From: Micromonospora rifamycinica
GTDB lineage: Bacteria > Actinomycetota > Actinomycetes > Mycobacteriales > Micromonosporaceae
Assembly (NCBI RefSeq): GCF_900090265.1
Contig: NZ_LT607752.1
Coordinates: 1,922,001-1,986,000, forward strand
Direction of reading: 5' to 3'
DNA length: 64,000 bases
The position numbers and the translations under genes are program-made. Shown here one piece after another: positions 17,501 to 26,367 of this stretch. The first letter of the stretch is position 1. Each line of letters starts with the position of its first letter. The notes under the pieces are model-generated. The model was not told the DNA's origin. It saw nothing but the letters and a program-made list of their open reading frames with translations, and did not search any database.

Positions 17501-19681
17501 GCCGAAGATGTCGTAGACCGACAGGTCGAAGCCGAGGTGGGAGAGGCCGAGCACCCGGTCCTGCGGGCCGACGGCGAACCGGGCGTTGATGTCGAGGACG
17601 GTGTTCAGCGCCGCCTCGTGGGTGATCATGACGCCCTTGGGCGTTCCGCTGGAGCCCGAGGTGTGGATGACGTACGCCAGGTCGGCGGGCTGCGCTCCGC
17701 CCGGTTCGGCCGGCGGGTCGGCGGGCGGCACCTCGTCCACCGCCAGCAGGGTCACCCCGGACGGCCACTGGCCGGCGGTCAGGGCGCGGGAGGTCAACAC
17801 GTGCCGTACGCCGGCGCCGGTGAGGATCGTGTCGCGTCGGGCGGCGGGCTGCACCGTGTCCACCGGCACGTAGACGGCACCGGCGAGCAGCGCGCCGAGC
17901 ACGGCCACGACCTGCTCCGGGCCGCGTTCCAGGGTCACCCCGACGAGGTCGCCGGGTGCGCAGCCCGCCGCGACGAGCCGGTCCGCGACGCCGGTGGCGT
18001 GGGCGGCCAGGTCGCGGTAGCTCAGGGTGGTGCTGCCGTGTACCACCGCCGGGGCGTCCGGGGTGAGCCGGGCCTGGGCGAGGACCGCGTCGTGCAGCCG
18101 GGCCCGGACCAGCGGTGCGGCGGTGGCGTTGACCTCCTCGCGACGTCGGCGCTGCCGCGGCGGCAGCAGGCTCGACGGGGGCCGCTGCCACGCCTGGTCG
18201 TCGGTGGCGAGCTGCCCCAGCAGCTGCTCGAAGGCGGCGAACATGTCGTCGACCACGCCGTCGGGCAGTACGCCCTCGCGGACGTCCCAGTTGGTCGACA
18301 GCCCGCCGTCACGCTCGGAGTTCTGGCAGTCGATGACGACCTGCGGGGTCTGGCTGATCCCGTAACCGAGCCGTCCCTGGGACACCGACTCCGTGGCGCC
18401 GGCCTCGCCGAGGCCGATCGCACTGGTGAAGACGACGGGGAACAGCGCCGCCTCGGCACCCCGCCGCCGGGTCACCTCCCGCATCACCTCGATGCCGGAG
18501 AACGCCCGGTGGTCCATGTCCTGCCACAGCTGGGCCTGCACGGCGCGGGCGTACCGGTCGAAGGTGTCCGCCCCGCGCTGGTCGACGGCGAGCAGCTCCA
18601 CGCCGGTGAAGTCGCCGACGACGGCGGACACCTGCGGGTGCAGCGGCAGCCGGTTCAGCAGCGTGACGTTCAGGGTGAACGTGGGGCGACGGCTCCACGC
18701 GCCGATGACGTGCGCGTACGCGGCGAGCACCGCCCCGGACGGGCTGACGTCGTGCTGGCCCGCGTGCTTGCGCAACCCCTCCCACAGCTCGGGGGTCAGG
18801 GTGGTGGCCAGCCGGCGGAACCGGCCCTCGGTCTGCCGGGCGCGGGTGGTGACCGGCAGTTCCGGGCCCGGCGGCAGGTCGTCCACCCGGCGCAGCCAGT
18901 AGTCGCGGTCGGTCTCCCGGCGGCCGGCCGACCAGCTCCGCTCGGCCAGCAGGTAGTCCCGGAAGCCGATCTCCAGCTCGGGCAGCGGCCCGGTGTCGTG
19001 GTAGAGCCGGTGCAGCTCGTCGAGGATGATCTGGATGCTGACGAAGTCGGCGATCAGGAAGTCCACCGACACGTGCAGCACGGCCTCGTCGTCACCGCGG
19101 GTCAGCCGCGCCTCGAACAGCGGCCACACGTCGGGCCGGAACACCCGGTGGTCCATCGCCGAGCGCACCTCGACCACCCCGCGGTCGAACGCGTCACGGC
19201 CGCGGCCGCGCAGGTCGTCCACGGCGACCTGGTACTCCTCGACCTGCGGCAGCACCCGCTGCGAGCCGTCGATGTCGACCACCGCCCGGAGCATGTCGTG
19301 CCGGGCGATCAGGGTCCGCCAGGCGCGGGTCATCCGCTCCGGGTCCAGATCCGGGTAGTGCAGCTCGCCGTAGCCGTGGCAGGCGACGCCGCCGTAGGCG
19401 AAGGTGGAGCCGCGGCCCAGCAGGTACGCCGACTGCACCTCGGTGATCGGGAACGGCTCGTGCCGGTGCTCGGAGTCCGGTACGACGCGCGGCATCCCGC
19501 CGTCGGCCAGGTGGGCGAGGATCTCGTCGCGGCGGGCGCGCAGCAGGGTGCGCCGCTCGTCGGTCATGAAACCGGCGGGGGCCCGGAACTTCAGCGCGCC
19601 GTCCTCGGCCCACAGCCGCAGGCCGGCCCGTTCGAGGTCGGTGACCAGCCGCTGGACAGGGATGCGGGGGTCGTTGCTCAT
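14558..19681 (-). CDS. NRPS: docking-Cy-A(MT)-T-degenerate TE, cysteine module
   Basis: A 1707-residue NRPS subunit. Residues 1-65 resemble a TubC-type docking domain (LRLWAEDGALKFRAPAGF). The cyclization domain has an intact DFLIADFVS motif (DxxxxDxxS) near 207. The A domain pocket, read by eye, is D-L-Y-N-M-S-L-I-W, nearly the standard cysteine code. A SAM methyltransferase domain (VLEVGAGGGGTTAAVLDAL, about 1174) interrupts the A domain, as in PchF; A10 (NGKIDRR) follows near 1394. Carrier serine is in ELGGDSLVAAQL (about 1454). The last 180 residues look like a thioesterase but read LLAHGPMAVLA where GxSxG should be, so the nucleophile is gone. Expected work: condense and cyclize Cys, methylate ring N (or alpha C). 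ATG 19681 overlaps the upstream stop (ATGA). Confidence 0.95.
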   Translation of the reverse strand: MSNDPRIPVQRLVTDLERAGLRLWAEDGALKFRAPAGFMTDERRTLLRARRDEILAHLADGGMPRVVPDSEHRHEPFPITEVQSAYLLGRGSTFAYGGVACHGYGELHYPDLDPERMTRAWRTLIARHDMLRAVVDIDGSQRVLPQVEEYQVAVDDLRGRGRDAFDRGVVEVRSAMDHRVFRPDVWPLFEARLTRGDDEAVLHVSVDFLIADFVSIQIILDELHRLYHDTGPLPELEIGFRDYLLAERSWSAGRRETDRDYWLRRVDDLPPGPELPVTTRARQTEGRFRRLATTLTPELWEGLRKHAGQHDVSPSGAVLAAYAHVIGAWSRRPTFTLNVTLLNRLPLHPQVSAVVGDFTGVELLAVDQRGADTFDRYARAVQAQLWQDMDHRAFSGIEVMREVTRRRGAEAALFPVVFTSAIGLGEAGATESVSQGRLGYGISQTPQVVIDCQNSERDGGLSTNWDVREGVLPDGVVDDMFAAFEQLLGQLATDDQAWQRPPSSLLPPRQRRRREEVNATAAPLVRARLHDAVLAQARLTPDAPAVVHGSTTLSYRDLAAHATGVADRLVAAGCAPGDLVGVTLERGPEQVVAVLGALLAGAVYVPVDTVQPAARRDTILTGAGVRHVLTSRALTAGQWPSGVTLLAVDEVPPADPPAEPGGAQPADLAYVIHTSGSSGTPKGVMITHEAALNTVLDINARFAVGPQDRVLGLSHLGFDLSVYDIFGPLSVGGALVVPDAERRADPSHWADLVATHGVTVWNSVPAQLQMLSGYLGVAGVGLPTLRLAMLSGDWIPVALPDQIRAQVPGLTVVSLGGATEASIWSIHYPIGTVGEGWASIPYGRPLANQTFHVLDPLLRPCPDWVTGELYIGGAGLARGYLHDPERTAERFIVHPATGERLYRTGDLGRYLPDGDIEFLGREDHQVKIRGHRIELAEIETALQGHPDVAAAAVLVAGDQPLERTLVAFAQPATATPPAPEVAGLTAVAVRAGDAALDGVDPDRYLEYAHRLDQVALPAMLDTFRRAGMFTTPEDRRTAAEVVAATGAAPRHHRLLHRWLAALVTEGLLTVEGDHYRLTGTVAPDALDTAWAAVDAVALPGEERLLDYFRASIRHLPALLRGDEDPLQLLFPEGRLDVSEQLYEEAVFNRWANRAAGAVVAELGTRSRRPGPLRVLEVGAGGGGTTAAVLDALAGQDVDYLCTDLSPYFVGKSQARFAEVPGVRFGLYDLDGDPAEQGLAPNSFDLVVAGDVLHTTADVDRVLERLRGLLAPGGWLVALEMTRDHYQIMTSLELLVRLDDATGDFTDDRAGTGAVFLTRDRWRDILDRAGADATVCLPAEDTFVGRMGMCVLAARFKADRAPTHPRTLTDHLRAVLPEYMVPGTVEILDELPVTDNGKIDRRSLAGRLGRRQSRAQTGLAGVAPETDLERDLVAMWSEALSTPVGRDGNLFELGGDSLVAAQLAGRIIEEIPLARTLFFDEVLRNLLELATVARLAQWLTAAAEAGEQATETGPQRRADLLVAVHAEGTGVPRIFLPDETGSADGVAPLAAALRPAAPAWVFTGAGLDLLPSVDNAAAAYAQAVVDADLPQVELLAHGPMAVLAVEVARNLTERGVLVEGLRLVAAHRPAAGTGDGPTAGVRDALARHEPSIYAGDITVVLPARDAETEFWEDLCLGSFDVVETDLSAEQLRWSAEPVALCTALGPAR

Positions 19682-22600
19682 ATGACACCTTCCTCGACGT
19701 CTTCGTCGGCTGACGTGCGGAGCTGCTCGTCGACAGCAGCCGCCAGGTCGGCCAGCACGGGTACGGCGAACAGTTGCCGCAGGGTCATGGCGACGCCGAA
19801 CCGCTGCCGCAGCGTCTCCAGGAGGCGGGTGGCCAGCAGGCTGTCCCCACCCAGGGCGAAGAAGCTGTGTCGGCGGTCGACGACCGGCTGGTCGAGCAGC
19901 TGCGACCAGAGCGCGCCGAGGGTCTCCTCGGTCGGTCCCTTGGGTGGCTCGGCGGCGTCGTCGAGCGGGTCGGCGCGCAGCAGCGTGCCGAGTTGTTGCC
20001 GGTCGACCTTGCCGTTGCCGGTCAGCGGCAGCCGGTCCACCGTCACGACGTACTCGGGCACCATGTACGCGGGCAGCCGCTCGGCCAGCCAGCGCGCCAG
20101 CTCGGGCTCCGTGCCCTCGGTGGCGGGGACGACGGCGAGGCCGAGGTGCTGGCTCGGCGGCTGCCCGACGACCATCGCCACCGCCCGTGCGACGAGCGGG
20201 TGGGCCTCGGCGGCGGCCTCGATCTCGCCCAGCTCGATGCGGTGCCCGCGCACCTTGACCTGGAAGTCGACCCGGCCGAGGAACTCCAGTGTCCCGTCCG
20301 GCCAGTAGCGGCCCAGGTCTCCGGTGCGGTACCAGCGGCGGTCGTCGTCGACGGAGAACTGCCGGGCGGTCAGCTCCGGGGCGTTGCGGTAGCCCGAGGC
20401 CACCCCGGTGCCGCCGATGCGCAGCTCCCCGGGCACCCAGTCCGGGCAGTCCCGGCCGCGCGGGTCGGTCACCCGGTAGCGCTGGTTGCGCAGCGGGCGG
20501 CCGTACGGGATGGAACGCCAGTGTTCCGGCACCGTCTCGACCTCGTGGGCGTTGGACCAGATCGCGCCCTCGGTGGCGCCGCCGAGGGCGACGAACCGGG
20601 CGTGCGGGGCGACCCGGGCCAGCCGGTCGGGCAGGTCCAGGCCGATCCAGTCGCCGGAGAGCAGGGCCAGTCGCAGGCTGGCCGGCGGGTGCTCGCCGGC
20701 GGCCACGAGCAGCATGTCCAGCAGGGCGGGCACCGAGTTCCAGACGGTGACGTTCCACCGGCGGGCCAGCTCGGCCCAGCGGCGGGCTTCCCGGCGCTCC
20801 TCCTCGGCCGGCACGACCAGCGCCCCGCCCGCGGTCAGCAGGCCGAACACGTCGTAGACGGACAGGTCGAAGTCCAGTGCGGAGACGGCCAGCACCCGGT
20901 CGTCCGGCCCGACACCGTACCGGGAGTTGATGTCGGTCACCGTGTTGACGGCGGCCCGGTGGGTGATCTCCACGCCCTTCGGCTCGCCGGTGGAGCCGGA
21001 GGTGAAGATCGTGTAGGCGAGTGCCCGCGGGTCGACCGTCACCGGCCCGCGCAGTGCGGGTCCGGCCACGTCGGGAGCCACGGTCGGCAGGTGGTGCACA
21101 CCGGGCCGGCCCACCACGGCGGTCACCTGCGCCTTGGCGTAGATCCGGTCGCGGCGGGCGGCGGGCTGGTCGACGCTGACCGGCACGTACGACGCCCCGG
21201 CGGCGAGCACGCCGAGCACCGCGGCGACCTGGTCCGGTCCGCGGGGCACGGTGACGGCGACGGCGTCGCCCGGTTCCACCCCGGCGCGCAGCAGCGCCCC
21301 GGCGATCCGCAGCGCCCGGTTCGCCAACTCGCCGTAGCTGACCGACGTCTCGCCGTAGGCGACCGCGAGCCGGTCGGGATCGCGGGTGGCGTTGGCGAAG
21401 AACGGCCCGTGCAGGGTGTGGTCGGGGGCCGGCGCGTCGGTGGCGTTGACGGCGGCGCGGACCGCGCGCTGCTCCGACGGCAGCATGTCCGGCAGCGGCC
21501 GGTCCCACTCGCCGTCGGCGAGCCAGCACAGCAGCCGGTGGTAGGCGTCGAACATGGCGTCGAGCAGCCCGTCGGGGAAGAGCTCGTCGACGCTGTCCCA
21601 GTTGAAGGTGAGCCCGCCGTCGCGCTCCATCACCTGGTTGTCCAGCCACACCTGCGGGGTCTGCGAGACGCCCCAGGTCAGCTCGCCGAACGGGAACCGC
21701 ATGTTGACCAGGTCGGCGGCGACCCCGAGGGCGCTGGTGAACACGATCGGCATGCTCACCGTGCCGCCGTCGCGACGGCGGGCCAGCTCCCGCAGCACCC
21801 ACAGGGCGGAGACGTCGTTGTGTTCCAGCCCGGCCCACAGGTCCTGCTGGAACAGGTGGGCGGTCTCCCGCCACGACCGCCCGGCCGCGCCCCGGTAGCC
21901 GACCAGCACCAGCGAGGTGAAGTCGCCGAGGATCGCGCCGATGTCCGGGTGCACGTCGTGACGCTGGAACATGGTCAGGTTGAGGGTCAGCGCGTCCTGG
22001 CCGCTGTAGGCGCTGAGCACCTCGGCGTACGCGGTGGCGAGCACGGCCGCCGGGGTGAGCCGGTGGTCGCGGGCGCGGCGGGTGATCGCCGCCCACTGCC
22101 GGGGGGTGAGGCTGCGTTCCCGGCGGACGAACCGCGGGGCGACCAGGGTCTCCGGGTCGACGGCCAGCGGCAGCGCGGGGGGCGGGGCGATGTCGTCGAG
22201 CCGTCCACGCCAGTACGCCTGCGCCTGCCCGACCACCTCCGGTGGTGGCGTCGCGCCGAGCACGTAGTCGCGGAACGACACGCCCAGGGGCCGCAGTGCG
22301 GCGTCGGGGTCGCGGTAGAGGGTGGACAGCTCGGCGAAGAAGACGACGATGCTCAGCGCGTCCAGCACGATGTAGTCGAAGCTGAACGCGACGCGGGTGC
22401 CGCCGGGGTGCCGGACGGCCTGGATGTCGATCAGTGGCCACCGGGACGGGTCCGGGATCCGGTGGGACAGCTCCTCGCGCAGTGTCGCCAGGTGTTCGTG
22501 CCCGTCGTGGACGGTGATGGTGAACGGCGGCACCTCGGGCAGGATCCGCTGGTCGCCGTTGTCGTCGAAGACGGCGCGGAGCATCTCGTGCCGGGCGATC

Positions 22601-25600
22601 AGGGTGTTGACGGCACGACCCAGCCGGTCGAGGTCGACGTCCCCGCCGTCGAACTCCCAGTACCAGTGGGAGCCGACCCCACCGAGGGCGAAGTCGTCGG
22701 TGCGCCCCATCCAGTACGCGCGCTGCACGTCGGTGGGCGGGAACGGATCGTGCCGGTGGGCCGGGTCGGCGGCCAGCTCACGCCGTCCGGTGCGGGTGGC
22801 CGCCGTGCCCTCGGCGCGCAGCGGCAGGGCGAAGCCGGCCAGGTCGCGGGCGTGGAACAGGTGACGCAGTTCGGCGCCGACGATGCCGGCCTCCCGCAGC
22901 CGGGTCAGCAGTCGGGTGGCGACCAGGCTGTCGCCGCCGAGGGCGAAGAAGTTGTCCTCCCGGGACACCTCGGGCACGGCGAGCAGCTCCGACCAGAGGG
23001 CGGCCACCGTCGTCTCGACCTCGCCGCGCGGCGGGGTGCCCGCGACGGTGGGCCGGGCGGCGAGCAGCTCGGGGAGCCGGCCGCGGTCGATCTTGCCGTT
23101 GGCGGAGAGCGGGAACGCGTCGAGGACCACCACGACGGCCGGCACCATGTACGGCGGCAGCTGGTCGGCGGCCCGCTGGCGGATCGCCTGGGGGTCCGCG
23201 TCGGCGCGGACGACGGTGACCGCGGCGGCGAGGCTGGTGCCGTCGACCACGTGGGCGGCGGCGCGGGCGACGTCGGGATCACGCTCCAGCGCGGCCTCGA
23301 TCTCGCCGAGCTCGATCCGGTGTCCCCGGATCTTCACCTGGAAGTCGGTACGCCCGAGGAAGTCCACCGTGCCGTCCGGCCAGTACCGGGCCAGGTCGCC
23401 GGTGCGGTACCAGCGCTGCCCCGCGTGCTCGACGAAGCGGTCGGCGGTGCGCTGCGGGTCACCGGCGTAGCCGGCGGCCACCGACCGGCCGCCGATCCAC
23501 AGTTCGCCGGGCACCCAGTCCGGCCGGTCCCGGCCGTGTTCGTCGACGACCCGCATGAGCTGGTTGCGCAGCGGCACGCCGTACGGCACCGACCGCCAGT
23601 GCGGCGGCGGGTCCGCCGGGGCGAGTTGCACGGTGGAGTGGATCGCCGTCTCGGTGGTGCCGCCGAGGCCGTAGAGCCGGCTGTCCGGGGCCAGGCGGGC
23701 GAGCCGGCCGGCCAGGTCGAGGCCGACCCGGTCACCGCCGAGCACGGCGAGCCGCAGCGGCAGCGGGCCGTCGTCCGTCGCCTCGGCCTGGGTCAGCAGC
23801 AGATCGAGCAGGGCCGGTACGGACTGCCAGACGGTCACCCGGTGCCGGTGGACCAGGCGGAGCCAGGCGGTCGGGTCGCGGCGGGTGTCCTCGTCCACGG
23901 TGACGACGGCACCGCCCCTGCCGAGCAGGGCGAACATGTCGAACACCGACAGGTCGAAGTCGAGTGCCGAGACCGCGAGGACCCGGTCGTCCGGGCCGAT
24001 GTCGAACCGTCGCACCAGGTCGTCGAGGGTGTTGCGGGCTGCCCGGTGCGGCACCCGCACGCCCTTCGGGGTGCCGGTGGAGCCGGAGGTGAACAGCAGG
24101 TAGGCGTCCTGCCCGGGATCGACCGTCGGGACGTCGGCGCGCAGCGGCACACCGGCGGTGGGGACGGTCAGCACCGTCGACGGGTCGGCCGACCCGGGCG
24201 CGGTCGACGCGGTGGTGACCGTGAAGCGGGCCCGGGCGGTGGCCCGGATCAGTTCACGCCGGGCGGCGGGCTGGTCGACGCCGACCGGTACGTAGACCCC
24301 GCCGGCCCGCAGCACGCCGAGCACGGCCACGATCTGGTCGGGGCCCTTGGGCAGGGTGACGGCGACGGCGTCGCCGGGGGTCAGGCCACGGGTGGTCAGC
24401 TCGTCGGCGAGCGCCTGGGCGCGGCCCGCCAGGTCGCCGTAGGTGAGCACGCTCGTCGGGTCGGTGCCGGACAGGACCGCCGGCCGGTCGGGCTCGCGGG
24501 CCGCGAGGGCGAACACGTCACGGTGCAGGGGCGCGTCGTCGGTGGGGCCGGCGGTGTCGTTGGCCGCCGCCCGCACCGCCGCCGTGTGCGCGGGCAGCGC
24601 GACCGGTGCCCGCTCGGACCAGTCGGTGGCCGGGTCCAGCAGCCAGTCGACGATGCCCAGGTACGCGGCGAACATGTCGGCGACGAACCCGTCGGGGAAC
24701 AGCTCGTCCACGACGTCCCAGTTGAGGTAGAGGCCGTCCTCCCGCTCGGTGATCTGGTAGTCGAGCCAGACCTGCGGGGTCTGGGACATCGTCCAGCCGG
24801 GCGTGCCGAAGCAGTCGCGGACCTCGGCGTCGAACAGCTCGCCGAGGCTCAACGCGCTGGTGAAGACGACGGGTGCGCCGACGGGCTGGCCGCTGCGGGC
24901 ACGGGACAGGTCGCGCAGCACGTCGACCCCGCTGTACGCGGAGTGCGCGGCGTCGCTGCGCAGCCGGTCCTGTTGCCGGCGGACGAGGTCGACGAAGCCG
25001 GCCGGGCCGGTGGTGTCGATCTCCAGCAGGATCAGGTTGGTGAAGTCGCCGACGATCTCGCCGACCTCGGGGTGGACGGGGCGGCGGTCGTACATCGGCA
25101 GGTTCAGCACGAACCGGCCGGTGCTGCTCCAGGCGGCGAGCACCTCCGCGAAGGCGGTGAGGAACACCATCGACAGGGTGACCCCCGCCGACGCCGAACG
25201 CCGTTCCAGGTCGGCCTGCTGCGCCGGGGTGAGCCAGTGGTAGCGGCGGACCACCTGGTGGCTGGTGACGCCGGCCGGGTCTACTGCGGTCGGCAGTTGG
25301 GGCGGGCCGGGCAGGGTGTCCAGCCGCTCGCGCCAGTACCCGCGGGCCCGGTCGCGCGCCTCGTCCGGGCGGGCGGCGACGGTGGCCAGGTAGGCGGGGT
25401 AGCTGAGGCCGACCGGAGGCGTCCGGCGGTCGGGGTCGCGGTAGAAGGCCGCCAGGTCGGACAGGATCAGGCGGAAGCTGTGCGCGTCGGCGACCAGCAT
25501 CTCGACGTGCACGTGTACCCGGGTCGCGCCGCCGGGCAGCAGGGACAGCTGGATGTCGAAGGTCTCCGCCTGCTCCACCCGCAGCCGCCGGTGGGACAGT

Positions 25601-26199
25601 CGGTGCCGCAGCCGCGCCAGCTCCTCCTCGCACCGCGCCGGCGGCAGGTCCCGCAGGTCGTGCACGGTCAGACCGGGCCACGGGCTCTCCGGCCGGATGC
25701 GCTGGGTGCCGTCGGCGTGGAACTCCGCCCGGAGCATCCCGTGTCGCCGCAGCACGGCGCGGACGGCGGCGTCGAGCCGGTCGGGCTCGACGCCGGTGCC
25801 GTCGAACTCGTTGTAGAAGTGGGCGCCGACGCCGCCCAGCGGCTGTCCGTCGGCCCGGCCCACCCAGTACGCGTGCTGCATGGTGGCCAGGCCGAACGGC
25901 GCGGATTCGTCGACCACCACCGGCGGCAGGGGAGCCGGTCGGGCCTCGGTGTGCCGCTCCTCGATCAGGCCCCACCACTGCGCGAGGGTGCGCCATTCGA
26001 TGAGGGTGCTGAAGGTGACCGGTGCGCCCTGACGGTGCCAGCGGCTGGCCAGCCGCATGAGCGCGATCGAGTCCAGGCCGAGCATCAGCAGATCGTCGTC
26101 GTCACCCACCGACGACGGCGGGCAGCCGAGAGCCTCCGCGACGTCTGCCCGCATGCCGTCGAGGGTCAGGGTCGTTTCGGTGTCGGCGGCAGCGTCCAA
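19678..26199 (-). CDS. NRPS: T-Cy-A-T-Cy-A-T, two cyclization modules
   Basis: A 2173-residue NRPS subunit from a TTG start at 26199 (GAGGAG 8 bases before; the frame is open further to 26982 but overlaps the divergent gene). Residue 44 is the pantetheine serine of an N-terminal starter carrier (LMLGLDSIALMRL, followed by LIEWRTLAQWW), like the ArCP of PchE. Cy1 (about 105-520) has EMLVADAHS, with E for the first D. A1 reads D-L-F-Q-V-G-L-I-H, not a standard Cys, Ser or Thr code. T follows (GGDSLVATRL, about 1089). Cy2 has the canonical DYIVLDALS; A2 reads D-L-Y-N-L-S-L-I-W, cysteine. The final T serine is near 2120. It should extend a carrier-bound acyl starter by two residues, at least one becoming a thiazoline, and hand it to the NRPS encoded next. 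Confidence 0.95.
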   Translation of the reverse strand: MDAAADTETTLTLDGMRADVAEALGCPPSSVGDDDDLLMLGLDSIALMRLASRWHRQGAPVTFSTLIEWRTLAQWWGLIEERHTEARPAPLPPVVVDESAPFGLATMQHAYWVGRADGQPLGGVGAHFYNEFDGTGVEPDRLDAAVRAVLRRHGMLRAEFHADGTQRIRPESPWPGLTVHDLRDLPPARCEEELARLRHRLSHRRLRVEQAETFDIQLSLLPGGATRVHVHVEMLVADAHSFRLILSDLAAFYRDPDRRTPPVGLSYPAYLATVAARPDEARDRARGYWRERLDTLPGPPQLPTAVDPAGVTSHQVVRRYHWLTPAQQADLERRSASAGVTLSMVFLTAFAEVLAAWSSTGRFVLNLPMYDRRPVHPEVGEIVGDFTNLILLEIDTTGPAGFVDLVRRQQDRLRSDAAHSAYSGVDVLRDLSRARSGQPVGAPVVFTSALSLGELFDAEVRDCFGTPGWTMSQTPQVWLDYQITEREDGLYLNWDVVDELFPDGFVADMFAAYLGIVDWLLDPATDWSERAPVALPAHTAAVRAAANDTAGPTDDAPLHRDVFALAAREPDRPAVLSGTDPTSVLTYGDLAGRAQALADELTTRGLTPGDAVAVTLPKGPDQIVAVLGVLRAGGVYVPVGVDQPAARRELIRATARARFTVTTASTAPGSADPSTVLTVPTAGVPLRADVPTVDPGQDAYLLFTSGSTGTPKGVRVPHRAARNTLDDLVRRFDIGPDDRVLAVSALDFDLSVFDMFALLGRGGAVVTVDEDTRRDPTAWLRLVHRHRVTVWQSVPALLDLLLTQAEATDDGPLPLRLAVLGGDRVGLDLAGRLARLAPDSRLYGLGGTTETAIHSTVQLAPADPPPHWRSVPYGVPLRNQLMRVVDEHGRDRPDWVPGELWIGGRSVAAGYAGDPQRTADRFVEHAGQRWYRTGDLARYWPDGTVDFLGRTDFQVKIRGHRIELGEIEAALERDPDVARAAAHVVDGTSLAAAVTVVRADADPQAIRQRAADQLPPYMVPAVVVVLDAFPLSANGKIDRGRLPELLAARPTVAGTPPRGEVETTVAALWSELLAVPEVSREDNFFALGGDSLVATRLLTRLREAGIVGAELRHLFHARDLAGFALPLRAEGTAATRTGRRELAADPAHRHDPFPPTDVQRAYWMGRTDDFALGGVGSHWYWEFDGGDVDLDRLGRAVNTLIARHEMLRAVFDDNGDQRILPEVPPFTITVHDGHEHLATLREELSHRIPDPSRWPLIDIQAVRHPGGTRVAFSFDYIVLDALSIVVFFAELSTLYRDPDAALRPLGVSFRDYVLGATPPPEVVGQAQAYWRGRLDDIAPPPALPLAVDPETLVAPRFVRRERSLTPRQWAAITRRARDHRLTPAAVLATAYAEVLSAYSGQDALTLNLTMFQRHDVHPDIGAILGDFTSLVLVGYRGAAGRSWRETAHLFQQDLWAGLEHNDVSALWVLRELARRRDGGTVSMPIVFTSALGVAADLVNMRFPFGELTWGVSQTPQVWLDNQVMERDGGLTFNWDSVDELFPDGLLDAMFDAYHRLLCWLADGEWDRPLPDMLPSEQRAVRAAVNATDAPAPDHTLHGPFFANATRDPDRLAVAYGETSVSYGELANRALRIAGALLRAGVEPGDAVAVTVPRGPDQVAAVLGVLAAGASYVPVSVDQPAARRDRIYAKAQVTAVVGRPGVHHLPTVAPDVAGPALRGPVTVDPRALAYTIFTSGSTGEPKGVEITHRAAVNTVTDINSRYGVGPDDRVLAVSALDFDLSVYDVFGLLTAGGALVVPAEEERREARRWAELARRWNVTVWNSVPALLDMLLVAAGEHPPASLRLALLSGDWIGLDLPDRLARVAPHARFVALGGATEGAIWSNAHEVETVPEHWRSIPYGRPLRNQRYRVTDPRGRDCPDWVPGELRIGGTGVASGYRNAPELTARQFSVDDDRRWYRTGDLGRYWPDGTLEFLGRVDFQVKVRGHRIELGEIEAAAEAHPLVARAVAMVVGQPPSQHLGLAVVPATEGTEPELARWLAERLPAYMVPEYVVTVDRLPLTGNGKVDRQQLGTLLRADPLDDAAEPPKGPTEETLGALWSQLLDQPVVDRRHSFFALGGDSLLATRLLETLRQRFGVAMTLRQLFAVPVLADLAAAVDEQLRTSADEDVEEGVI

Positions 26200-26367
26200 T
26201 GTCGCGTCTCCTCGGTAAGGCTCTACCACGTCTCCGGTATGACGTCTCCGGTCGGCTGGCGCTAAGCTATCAGCGACTTTCGACTCGGGTCTAGAGATAG
26301 TCGGCAACACTAGGAAAGACTCGCCACGAAGGCGAGGCGGAAGACGCCGCCGGACGGGAGGCACGGC
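26200..26367. promoter_or_regulatory. Divergent promoter between NRPS operon and PPTase
   Basis: About 170 bp separating the leftward NRPS operon from the rightward phosphopantetheinyl transferase. It is locally AT-richer (26265-26320). AAAGACTCG at 26315-26323 matches the element seen before other rightward genes of the cluster, and GACTCG occurs again at 26283. GGGAG at 26356-26360 is the ribosome site for the PPTase. No clear -35/-10 pair stands out. Confidence 0.45.

Noticed and set aside
11463..26199. A plain pyochelin or yersiniabactin siderophore cluster
   Set aside because: No salicylate synthase, aryl-acid ligase, TonB-like or ABC iron uptake genes, or iron-box-like operator were seen in the window, and the tailoring genes do not fit.
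19774..26265. Very long rightward open frame opposite the NRPS
   Set aside because: It is an antisense shadow caused by high GC at third positions; it shows no domain motifs, whereas the minus strand encodes a complete NRPS.
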